Of a stretch of 26,471 nucleotides of DNA, positions 1-6,697 are shown in pieces. The position numbers were made by a program, and so were the translations under genes. How positions within the stretch are numbered: the first letter of the stretch is position 1; every line of letters starts with the position of its first letter. The notes beneath the pieces are model-generated. The model did no database searches and was not told the origin of the DNA. It was given only the letters and a program-made list of their open reading frames with translations. The DNA is from Methanolinea sp. UBA473 (GTDB lineage Archaea > Halobacteriota > Methanomicrobia > Methanomicrobiales > Methanospirillaceae), in NCBI GenBank assembly GCA_002509495.1, contig DAEV01000029.1, forward strand, positions 1 through 26,471, given 5' to 3'.

Positions 1-134
1 CCTATTTTAGTCCGTTTGGAACACGCCCCAAAATTAGGCTTTTTTCCCCTGCGGGAGGCGTATAATGCACCCCAAAAAAGAATGGATCTGGGATGGATAA
101 TAATGTTCCCAATTAATAAAGATCCACGATCCCG
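1..134. other. Flank downstream of cas2, no gene seen
   Basis: No open frame or repeat array is visible here. It lies just downstream of cas2, where arrays and their leaders often sit, so a CRISPR array could begin left of the window. The 134 bases themselves contain no repeated unit. Confidence 0.4.
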
Positions 135-398
135 TCAGATAATATTGCAGAGGTCAGCCTTTTCCACACCCATATTGAATACCTTCACCTGATCCTGTGT
201 CCTGAACGAGTACCACCGGATTGAATCTTCGTCCTTTTTCATAATCTGCTTCAGGCCGTATTCAATCTCTGCATATTGTTTATCGGTAATCTCTCCCTCG
301 AAGACGGAATTCTGGACCCGAGTCAGATATCGGCGCAGAAAATTACATACCCTGGAAACCCGGTCGACATTGATATCATAGACGATAATCACATACAT
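135..398 (-). CDS. cas2: CRISPR-associated endonuclease Cas2
   Basis: Cas2 is the dimeric scaffold of the Cas1-Cas2 spacer integrase. The 87-residue product has the family length and ferredoxin-like pattern: a first strand MYVIIVYDI with the conserved Asp at residue 8, then R-rich helix residues (VCNFLRRYLTRVQNSVFEG) and a C-terminal region with YSFRTQDQVKVFNMG. The ATG at 398 follows an AAGGAGATAA ribosome site, and only 12 bases separate it from the cas1 stop, so it is the last gene of a leftward AAA ATPase-cas4-cas1-cas2 operon. The form fits the Cas2 usually found with type I-B Cas1. Identification is firm; activity is inferred from the family. Confidence 0.95.
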   Translation of the reverse strand: MYVIIVYDINVDRVSRVCNFLRRYLTRVQNSVFEGEITDKQYAEIEYGLKQIMKKDEDSIRWYSFRTQDQVKVFNMGVEKADLCNII

Positions 399-410
399 CC
401 TGTTATCTCC

Positions 411-1529
411 TTACCACCAGATCGTAAACGGCTTGTAGTCCTTGATTCCCATCACGTGCTTCCCGAGCTTGATGCACTCAAGATAGATCAGCCGGCCATA
501 CGATACATTCCGGCCAAGATCCCGGTGCTTGATGGTCGTTTCCATCTTCTCGTTGAACTCTGTAAGGAACAGCCGGCGTCCCTTGTCACTGAGCAGGCAC
601 GATCCGAGTTCGGTTGTGAAATCCTGGGGGGAGATCATATCCTTGTTGATCAGCTTGAAGATAACTCGATCGACAAGCAGGGGTTTGAAGATCTCGGCGA
701 CGTCAAGCGCGAGCGAGAAGCGTCGCTCCGAGGGTTCGTGCAGGAATGAGATCGTCTGGTCGAGCTGGGTCCTGTAGATCGCATTGATCGCCTGCCCATA
801 CACGAGCGAGTTCCCGAAGCTGATCATCGCGTTGATCGGATTCGCGGGAGGCTGCCGGCTCCGGCTCCCGAACGAGAACCCTGGTTTCAACATCGTATCA
901 AATGCCGAATAATAGGTGCTCCGGATGTTGCCTTCCAGCGCCAACAGCTGCCCGATGTTTCCGCATAATGCAACAGATTCCGCCAGCACATCGATCTCAT
1001 TGAGCACACCTGCGAGCGGTTTCTCCTGGTTCTGGTAGTATTCCAGGTTCCGCTTGATATTTGCAGCCGATCCGATGACAAACTTTCGCGCGAGGGCGAG
1101 GCGCTTGGTCTTATCGAGATAATGGGATGCCTGCCGGACGTGCATCTCGCCGGAGAGCAGGGCCTCCTTCGGGAACAGCGTGCTCTCGTAGTGACCATAG
1201 TACCCGAAGAAGTGGACGGGGATGTTATATTTCGAGAGGAACGAGATGACGCCGGACGTCAAAGAGATCCTGCCGTAGCAGAGGATCGCATCGACCTGCT
1301 CCACGGCAAGCGGACGCTTCTCGAACTCCGGCTTGTCGGAGATATCATCAGGAAGCTCGGTGCGTTCGTCATCCTCATCCGCGAGGTATCCCGGAGACCC
1401 CTCAGTTGCCGGTCCGCCGGGCGGGGCGGGCGGCCCGCCACCTTCCTTCTTACTGACAAAGTACAGCGTGTTCTGTTTCCGGATAATCTTCCCGTTTTTG
1501 ATCAGGTACAGGTTCTTCTTCATGTTCAC
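411..1529 (-). CDS. cas1: CRISPR integrase Cas1, I-B type, with insert
   Basis: Cas1 is the catalytic subunit that integrates new spacers into a CRISPR array. The 372-residue product carries the expected metal ligands: Glu199 in LLALEGNIRSTYY, His264 in SFLHEPSERR and Glu279 in LDVAEIFKP. The N-terminal beta domain (residues 5-27, 73-110) is interrupted by about 45 residues rich in Gly, Pro, Asp and Glu (roughly 28-72), which makes the protein longer than the roughly 330 residues usual for I-B Cas1. The start shown is GTG in a GTGA overlap with the cas4 stop; an ATG two codons later (1523) is an equally good candidate and gives MKKNLYLIKNG. The frame is open throughout, so the insert is not a frameshift artefact. 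Confidence 0.95.
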   Translation of the reverse strand: MNMKKNLYLIKNGKIIRKQNTLYFVSKKEGGGPPAPPGGPATEGSPGYLADEDDERTELPDDISDKPEFEKRPLAVEQVDAILCYGRISLTSGVISFLSKYNIPVHFFGYYGHYESTLFPKEALLSGEMHVRQASHYLDKTKRLALARKFVIGSAANIKRNLEYYQNQEKPLAGVLNEIDVLAESVALCGNIGQLLALEGNIRSTYYSAFDTMLKPGFSFGSRSRQPPANPINAMISFGNSLVYGQAINAIYRTQLDQTISFLHEPSERRFSLALDVAEIFKPLLVDRVIFKLINKDMISPQDFTTELGSCLLSDKGRRLFLTEFNEKMETTIKHRDLGRNVSYGRLIYLECIKLGKHVMGIKDYKPFTIWW

Positions 1530-2041
1530 ACCCAGCAGAATTCAAAATACGCGCAGGACCGGCAGTAGGATTTCTTCTCGGCTTCGGGAGGCTCATCGCG
1601 CGAGACGAGCGCCCTGATGTTCTCCAGAATCCCTGCGATCTCCTGTTTCACGGCATCCGTAAGCGTCAGTGTCACCCGCTCCCGGCTCATCGGGTAATCG
1701 AGCACGCCTTCAGTTGCCTTGACGCCCTTGATCTCTGTCAGGTAATAGAGATAGTAGTACAGCTGGTACTTGTGCGCCTTCTCCAGTTTCCTTGACTTCT
1801 TCACCTCGTAGACGGTAATTGTATCCCCTTTTTTGATGAAGTCGATCCCGATCCGGTCGTCGATGATCACGTCCTTCTTCTCCCGCGCATAACTGGTGTC
1901 GTGGATGAACCGGCCCATCCCGACAAGATCGGAGGACTGCTCCATCGTGATGCGGTGCGAGAAGAGCCAGAGTTTCGTTTTGCAAATGAAGTAGTAGTTG
2001 ACCTGTGTGCCGGTGAAGAGGTCGGGCGCTGAGAGTTCCAC
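1526..2041 (-). CDS. cas4: CRISPR-associated exonuclease Cas4
   Basis: Cas4 is a RecB-like iron-sulfur nuclease that trims prespacers and helps select PAM-adjacent DNA. Counting from the GTG at 2041 (171 residues), one Cys lies near the N-terminus (Cys20 in YFICKTKLWLF) and three at the C-terminus (Cys160, 163, 169 in YCRSCAYFEFC), the 4Fe-4S pattern. The nuclease motifs are His47, Asp67 in GIDFI and Glu79-x-Lys81 in YEVKKS. The frame stays open back to an ATG at 2095, but that would overlap the upstream ATPase gene by 31 bases and add 18 residues with no Cas4 character. The GTG at 2041 places the start where family members begin, and a TTTTAA box lies about 26 bases upstream, as for a leaderless archaeal message. 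The cas1 start overlaps its stop. Confidence 0.93.
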   Translation of the reverse strand: MELSAPDLFTGTQVNYYFICKTKLWLFSHRITMEQSSDLVGMGRFIHDTSYAREKKDVIIDDRIGIDFIKKGDTITVYEVKKSRKLEKAHKYQLYYYLYYLTEIKGVKATEGVLDYPMSRERVTLTLTDAVKQEIAGILENIRALVSRDEPPEAEKKSYCRSCAYFEFCWV

Positions 2042-2064
2042 GGGCAGAGCGTGGGCGCGCGGGG

Positions 2065-3375
2065 TTAAAAGGTTTGTGCGAGAAGGGCGAGCCACGCGGG
2101 GATGTACAGGATTTCCTTTCCGTCAATTGATTTCCGGTCCATCCTGTCTTTTGTGATGATGATGCCGAGGGGGAGATTCTGCGCATTCATGAAGGTCAGG
2201 AGGCTCTTGGTATCGGACGGGCTTATCCGGCCCTGGTATTTCACTTCAATTGGGATCAGCGAATTATTCCGTTTCCGTATTACATCCACTTCGCGTTTTT
2301 TTGTGTCACGCCAGAAATAGTCCCCGGCAAAAAGCGTCTCGACGTACTGGCCGAGAACCTTTTCGATGAGATGGGCCCGGTCGTAGCCGAGAACTGCACA
2401 GGCTATTGCCGGGTGGATCACGTACAGCTTCTTGTTTTTCCGTGCCCGTTTTGCCGGGCTCCCGGTGTAGGATTCGGCGACCCTGATAAGAAATGATGTC
2501 CTAAGGAAGAAGAGATAACTTGTCGTGGTCTCGTAATGGACGCTGAACATCCGTGACAGGTTCTGGATATCGAAGAGGTTCGAGGAGGTTTCGCAGGCGT
2601 ACCGGAAGAGATCGTGGAGGATATCGCGCCGTCTTATGTCGAATATTGCCGGGATGTCCTGGTAGATGATCTTCTTCACGACCAGATCGTAGATGTATTT
2701 CCGGATCAGGGAGGCGTCTTCTTCGTGCACGAGCTCGGGGAACGCACCTTTGTAGAGATATTCGAGGAACTCGTGTTCGAAGTATTCTTTCTTCGTGATG
2801 CACTGCAGGTACAACCGGTGCATCGCGGCAAAATCATCGGGCGCCGCATCGGCCGGTTCGACAATCGTCCCCTTCATCGCGAGGTATTCCCGGAACGCCA
2901 GGGGGCTTAACTGGAACGTAACCAGCCGGCCAGCAAGCGTTGCCTTTGCCTTCGAGATCTCCAGCGATTCCGAACCGGAGAGGATGAACTTGATCCCTTT
3001 CTGGTCATAATAACGCTTGAGCGTCCCTTCCCAGTCGCCAACGTAATGGATCTCATCGAGAAAGATGGCGGTAGCTCCGATCGTATTGATCGCATAATCG
3101 AGGACAAAGACCAGGACATCCTTCTTCTGGGTCTCCTCCTCGTCGAAAGAGAAGAAGAGTGTTTTATTCTTCCCGATCGTTTCGGCCATGAGCTGGCGCA
3201 TCAGGGTCGTCTTGCCGGTACGGCGCAGGCCCACGATTGCGATTGCCTGTTTCTTTGGAAGCCATGGCTGGAGTTCTGCGTACAGATCGCGCCGGAACTC
3301 CGGGACTTCGATGGTGCGGCCTGACAGGTGGGGATTGTATTCGTAGATGAGCCGGATCAGGTACTCGTTATCCAC
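2065..3375 (-). CDS. AAA ATPase with DUF4143-like C-terminal domain
   Basis: This 436-residue protein belongs to the widespread archaeal/bacterial ATPase group with a C-terminal DUF4143-type region; the physiological role of the family is not settled. Visible elements are Walker A GLRRTGKTT (residues 49-57), Walker B AIFLDEIH (103-110) with the DE pair, and a sensor segment ILSGSES (131-137). A C-terminal stretch EVDVI...IPIEVKY has the spacing of a PD-(D/E)xK nuclease fold. Translation starts at GTG. The gene is first in the leftward block that continues into cas4, cas1 and cas2, and its end lies just before the cas4 start, so it may be co-transcribed with the adaptation genes. Such ATPases are common genome-wide, so the link to CRISPR could be accidental. 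Confidence 0.85.
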   Translation of the reverse strand: MDNEYLIRLIYEYNPHLSGRTIEVPEFRRDLYAELQPWLPKKQAIAIVGLRRTGKTTLMRQLMAETIGKNKTLFFSFDEEETQKKDVLVFVLDYAINTIGATAIFLDEIHYVGDWEGTLKRYYDQKGIKFILSGSESLEISKAKATLAGRLVTFQLSPLAFREYLAMKGTIVEPADAAPDDFAAMHRLYLQCITKKEYFEHEFLEYLYKGAFPELVHEEDASLIRKYIYDLVVKKIIYQDIPAIFDIRRRDILHDLFRYACETSSNLFDIQNLSRMFSVHYETTTSYLFFLRTSFLIRVAESYTGSPAKRARKNKKLYVIHPAIACAVLGYDRAHLIEKVLGQYVETLFAGDYFWRDTKKREVDVIRKRNNSLIPIEVKYQGRISPSDTKSLLTFMNAQNLPLGIIITKDRMDRKSIDGKEILYIPAWLALLAQTF

Positions 3376-3387
3376 AATGTAGTGTGG

Positions 3388-3404
3388 TTAACTTGGCAAG
3401 TTAA
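3388..3404. promoter_or_regulatory. Inverted repeat in divergent ATPase/cmr promoter region
   Basis: A perfect 7-bp inverted repeat, TTAACTT-GGC-AAGTTAA, lies 13-29 bases upstream of the ATPase GTG start. Its right arm merges into ATATTAA on the minus strand, a plausible TATA box about 29 bases from that start. It could be an operator for the leftward operon; no regulator can be named from the sequence. Confidence 0.35.
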
Positions 3405-3543
3405 TATGGTTATGGTGGGGTTATTTGGATAGCAAGAATGGAAGTTCCGCTCACGACATATCTATTGGCATTAAATGTCCTTGGCATTTTCATTGACACA
3501 GCGATTGATGAGAAGTTATTTCAGGAGACTATACAATTGAACG

Positions 3544-3549
3544 TATAAA
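3544..3549 (+). promoter_or_regulatory. Putative TATA box of the cmr operon
   Basis: The sequence TATAAA is centred about 26-27 bases upstream of the ATT codon at 3573 proposed as the cmr1 start, the distance expected for an archaeal TATA box and a transcript beginning at or near that codon. An AAGGGG stretch at 3559-3564 could alternatively serve as a ribosome site 8 bases from ATT. The two readings are not distinguishable here. Confidence 0.4.
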
Positions 3550-3572
3550 GGAGAAATCAAGGGGATGATTCT

Positions 3573-4850
3573 ATTACACGCAAGATTCCAGAATGTCCAC
3601 CAAGGCCCAAGAGCATTGATCCTCACCCGGGTTCCGTTGAAAAAAAATACAGCATTCAGGTAATCACTCCTCTCTTTGGCGGAGGCGTAAAAGCAGGCGA
3701 GGTTGATACTGACATGCCCATACGGCCGTCCAGCATCCGGGGACATCTCAGGTTCTGGTGGAGAGCGACGAGAGGGGCGGGTTTCGATACCGCGCAACTC
3801 CGACGGCAGGAAAGTAAGATTTGGGGATCAACGGAGAATCCAAGTCCGGTTATTATCGAGGTCGTAATCGTTGATCGAGGGAAAGAATATCCTTGTGCAA
3901 CAACTCGTGGCAGGATTCTTAAATTTGAAAATAATCATCCACCGTACGCTCTTTTTCCTTTTCAGGGAGATAAAAATAAAAATCCCGCTCAATGTATTTC
4001 CGGTTTGATATTTGATCTGATAACGATCTGTCCAGAATCCCTTGAAGGAGAAATAAGTCCGGCGATAAAGGCATGGGTCAATTTCGGCGGGATCGGAGCG
4101 AGAACCCGACGAGGGTGCGGAGCTCTCTATTGTAAAGATCTGGCACCACCTGATGGAGAGAGTGTTGGTTCTTGGTATAAGTCCTACTTTGCACGCGATA
4201 AAAAAAACCAAAAACCGAAGTGGCCACTGCTCCCAGAAAAGATTCTTGTTAAGCATAATGATGGAGATAATGACCCGCTGAAAATCTGGTCTGAGGTTAT
4301 TGGCCTGATGCATGATTTCAGACAAGGCTTTATTGGAAGGAATCCGGGCCATGACCGTCGTCCCGGGCGTTCCAGATGGCCTGAGCCTGAAACCATTCGG
4401 CAAACCTCATCAAGGCGATCCTCACAACACTCGAGATTGCATGCAATTCCAGATGATGCTTTTCCGAGAGCAGAATTCGGTCTTCCTATCGTTTTTCATT
4501 TTAAAGATCGCGATGATCCTAACGATACCGAACTATATCCGGTGGTTAATGGAGAAGAAAAAACAAGAATGGCAAGCTCCTTGATTCTCAGGCCTGTGAT
4601 CTGTGCGAATGGCGAAATGGTGCAGATGATCCTGCGATTAAAATCACCATCCGTTGAAGAAGTCGTCCTGAATAAAGCTCCTCATAATCCGCACTTCACA
4701 AACATACGGAATCCCCAACTGGCCAAATATCAGAATTCCCCGCTGGGCATTCCAAAAAACGGCAGTCCTTCTCGCTCACCATCAGGTTCTGCCCTTGAAG
4801 CGTTCATCTCCTTTGCCAAGGAAAATGGTTTTGTGGAGGTTCCCCAATGA
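3573..4850 (+). CDS. cmr1: Type III-B RAMP protein Cmr1, non-canonical ATT start
   Basis: Cmr1 caps the 3'-crRNA end of the Cmr complex and takes part in target RNA capture. The frame holds the full Cmr1 signature: ITPLFGGG at the first strand, RPSSIRGHLRFWWRA, then WVNFGGIGARTRRGCGAL, GRSRWPEPETIR and FPRAEFGLPIVFHF. The first in-frame ATG (3714) lies inside the fold and would remove the first strand. The frame is open back to a TAA at 3546 with no ATG, GTG or TTG. Upstream codons read ITRKIPECPPRPKSIDPHPG, which resembles the N-termini I recall for Cmr1 relatives, so ATT at 3573 is the likely start (425 residues). AAGGGG lies 8 bases before it and TATAAA about 26. An out-of-frame ATG at 3565 with an A8 run at 3640-3647 is the alternative (slippage or indel). 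The stop overlaps cmr2 by ATGA. Confidence 0.9.
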   Translation: MTRKIPECPPRPKSIDPHPGSVEKKYSIQVITPLFGGGVKAGEVDTDMPIRPSSIRGHLRFWWRATRGAGFDTAQLRRQESKIWGSTENPSPVIIEVVIVDRGKEYPCATTRGRILKFENNHPPYALFPFQGDKNKNPAQCISGLIFDLITICPESLEGEISPAIKAWVNFGGIGARTRRGCGALYCKDLAPPDGESVGSWYKSYFARDKKNQKPKWPLLPEKILVKHNDGDNDPLKIWSEVIGLMHDFRQGFIGRNPGHDRRPGRSRWPEPETIRQTSSRRSSQHSRLHAIPDDAFPRAEFGLPIVFHFKDRDDPNDTELYPVVNGEEKTRMASSLILRPVICANGEMVQMILRLKSPSVEEVVLNKAPHNPHFTNIRNPQLAKYQNSPLGIPKNGSPSRSPSGSALEAFISFAKENGFVEVPQ

Positions 4851-6697
4851 CCGGATATCTCTACGTCCTCTCCATCGGTCCGGTACAGGATTTTATAAAG
4901 GCAGCAAGAACTACCCGCGATCTCTGGTTCGGCTCGCATCTCCTCTCCGAAGTAAGCAAGGCTGCCGCCAAAGAAATCGCTGATTCCGAGGGACTCCTCA
5001 TCTTTCCAGCTCTAAATGCGGGAGATGAAAATCTTAATCCATCCGATAAGTCGGAGACCTTCAACGTGGCAAATGTGATTCTGGCCCGGCTGCCCGAAGG
5101 ATCCGATCCTTCATTGGTGAATAACAAAGCGCAGAAAGCAGCGACGAAGAGATGGAAGGATTACGCAAACGAGGCAAAACATAATGCGGGAATGGCCGTT
5201 TGGGGAGAGATCTGGAATGAACAGGTCGATGATGTCATTGACTTTTATTCAGCTTGGGTTCCCTTAGGCAATGACTATTCCGCATCATGGAAGAGAGTCA
5301 TGCGTCTTCTCAATGGCAGTAAATCTATTCGGAACTTCGTCCAGCCCCCGGGCCGTGCAGGTGTTCCCAAGTCGTCGCTGGATGGTGCACGGGAGAGTGT
5401 CCTGAAAAAGGATCTTCCGGAAGAACTGATCATACGGATGAGGCTTGCCAATAATGAGCAGCTTTGCGCCGTTGGATTGACCAAGAGACTTGGGGGAGAG
5501 AATGTTTTCCCCTCCGTTGTCCGCGTGGCGGCAGATCCGTGGATTCGGGGCATATTTGCATCGGAAGAAGAACCGGTTAAAATCCTTAAGGAAATATCTG
5601 GCATCTGTAAAGGGAATCCAAATATTGCTTCACAATATTCCGGTAATCTTTATCGGGACTTCCCGTATGATTGCGACGTATTGTTCCCCTCTCAGCTGGG
5701 TAAAATGATGAAGATTCCGGATAAGACTCGCGATAATCAAAAAAATTCATGGGAAAGAAAGCTTTCCGATAGTGATCGAGATGCCTTATCGAAGATTATG
5801 GGACTTACGGAGAGTTTGCAAAAGAGTGGAAAAGATAAGAATGGAAATACACGATTTGGACTGGGCGAGCCGGATCCCTATCTTGCGATTCTCGTGGCAG
5901 ACGGTGATCGTATGGGCAGGATCATATCAGCCAGAAAGTCTCTGGAGGACCACAGGGAATTCTCTGCAAGACTAGCTGCGTTCGCCGGGAAAGCCAGAAG
6001 AATTGTTGAGAATAATCACCATGGCTGCCTGATCTATTCAGGGGGTGATGATGCCCTCGCTTTTCTTCCTGTAGACACATGCCTTGAGGCAGCCAGAGAT
6101 CTTCATGATGTTTTCGGGAATCTGCTGGAGAATTTCCCTGACAATAACGGACATTCGCCAACCCTTTCTGTTGGAATAGCCATCGGGCACTCTCAGGAGC
6201 CCTTGGAAGATCTGCTGGGATATGGGAGAGCGGCAGAGCGAGCGGCGAAAAATCTTGATAGGAATGGCCTTGCGGTACATTATCACACTAGAAGCGGAGG
6301 AGATCCGATCCGGGTTCGGGAGCAGTGGGAATCCGAGGGGAAAGAGGGATTGGACGAGCGTCTCTCAAATTGGGCCAGAATGCACTACGAGGAAAAGCTA
6401 CCAGACAAGGCTGCCTACGATATACGTGAATTGGCAAAGGATTACAGAGGGTGGAAAGGGATCACCGGGAAGGAACTCGGTAAGCTCATTGCTGCCGATG
6501 CCAAGAGGCTTCTTAGACGCAAAAAAGCAGGAGGAGATGGTAAGTCTCTCACACAAGACCAGATCGATGGCTTGCTGAATTGTGTGGATTCTTACGAAAC
6601 GATTCGCGGATTGGCGGATCAGCTGATCCTAGCACGGAAACTAGCGGGTGCGATGAGGCAATCAGAAGAAACAGTCCAGACTGGAGGTGCATTATGA
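4847..6697 (+). CDS. cmr2: Type III-B Cas10 protein Cmr2, HD-less
   Basis: Cmr2 (Cas10) is the large subunit of the Cmr complex and, when target RNA binds, makes cyclic oligoadenylate from ATP. The 616-residue protein begins directly with the palm-associated motif SIGPVQDFIKAARTTRDLW (residues 9-27) and has no N-terminal HD nuclease domain, so it is shorter than HD-bearing forms such as the 871-residue Pyrococcus protein. The first palm shows LVADGDRMGRI (about 349-359) and the second the cyclase motif YSGGDDALAF with GGDD at 399-402, intact. It should therefore signal but not cut ssDNA. No Cys4 zinc cluster is obvious. It starts in an ATGA overlap with cmr1 and ends in one with cmr3. Identification is firm; the loss of DNase activity is inferred. 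Confidence 0.96.
   Translation: MTGYLYVLSIGPVQDFIKAARTTRDLWFGSHLLSEVSKAAAKEIADSEGLLIFPALNAGDENLNPSDKSETFNVANVILARLPEGSDPSLVNNKAQKAATKRWKDYANEAKHNAGMAVWGEIWNEQVDDVIDFYSAWVPLGNDYSASWKRVMRLLNGSKSIRNFVQPPGRAGVPKSSLDGARESVLKKDLPEELIIRMRLANNEQLCAVGLTKRLGGENVFPSVVRVAADPWIRGIFASEEEPVKILKEISGICKGNPNIASQYSGNLYRDFPYDCDVLFPSQLGKMMKIPDKTRDNQKNSWERKLSDSDRDALSKIMGLTESLQKSGKDKNGNTRFGLGEPDPYLAILVADGDRMGRIISARKSLEDHREFSARLAAFAGKARRIVENNHHGCLIYSGGDDALAFLPVDTCLEAARDLHDVFGNLLENFPDNNGHSPTLSVGIAIGHSQEPLEDLLGYGRAAERAAKNLDRNGLAVHYHTRSGGDPIRVREQWESEGKEGLDERLSNWARMHYEEKLPDKAAYDIRELAKDYRGWKGITGKELGKLIAADAKRLLRRKKAGGDGKSLTQDQIDGLLNCVDSYETIRGLADQLILARKLAGAMRQSEETVQTGGAL

Noticed and set aside
1..134. CRISPR array or leader left of cas2
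   Set aside because: No repeated unit is present within the bases given; an array beyond the left edge cannot be claimed.
1122..1568. 148-codon plus-strand open frame opposite cas1 and cas4
   Set aside because: It lies wholly antisense to well-supported cas genes; GC-rich coding DNA often leaves such frames open, and its translation resembles no family.
3565..3663. 32-codon frame from ATG 3565 as a separate leader peptide gene
   Set aside because: It overlaps what looks like the genuine Cmr1 N-terminus in another frame and encodes nothing recognisable; kept only as an alternative initiation model.
3828..4403. 191-codon minus-strand open frame opposite cmr1
   Set aside because: Antisense shadow of Cmr1, whose motifs are conserved throughout this stretch; no family features.
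6580..6693. Upstream extension of cmr3
   Set aside because: The extra codons lie in the coding end of cmr2; the ATGA overlap with GGAGGTG upstream gives the normal Cmr3 start.
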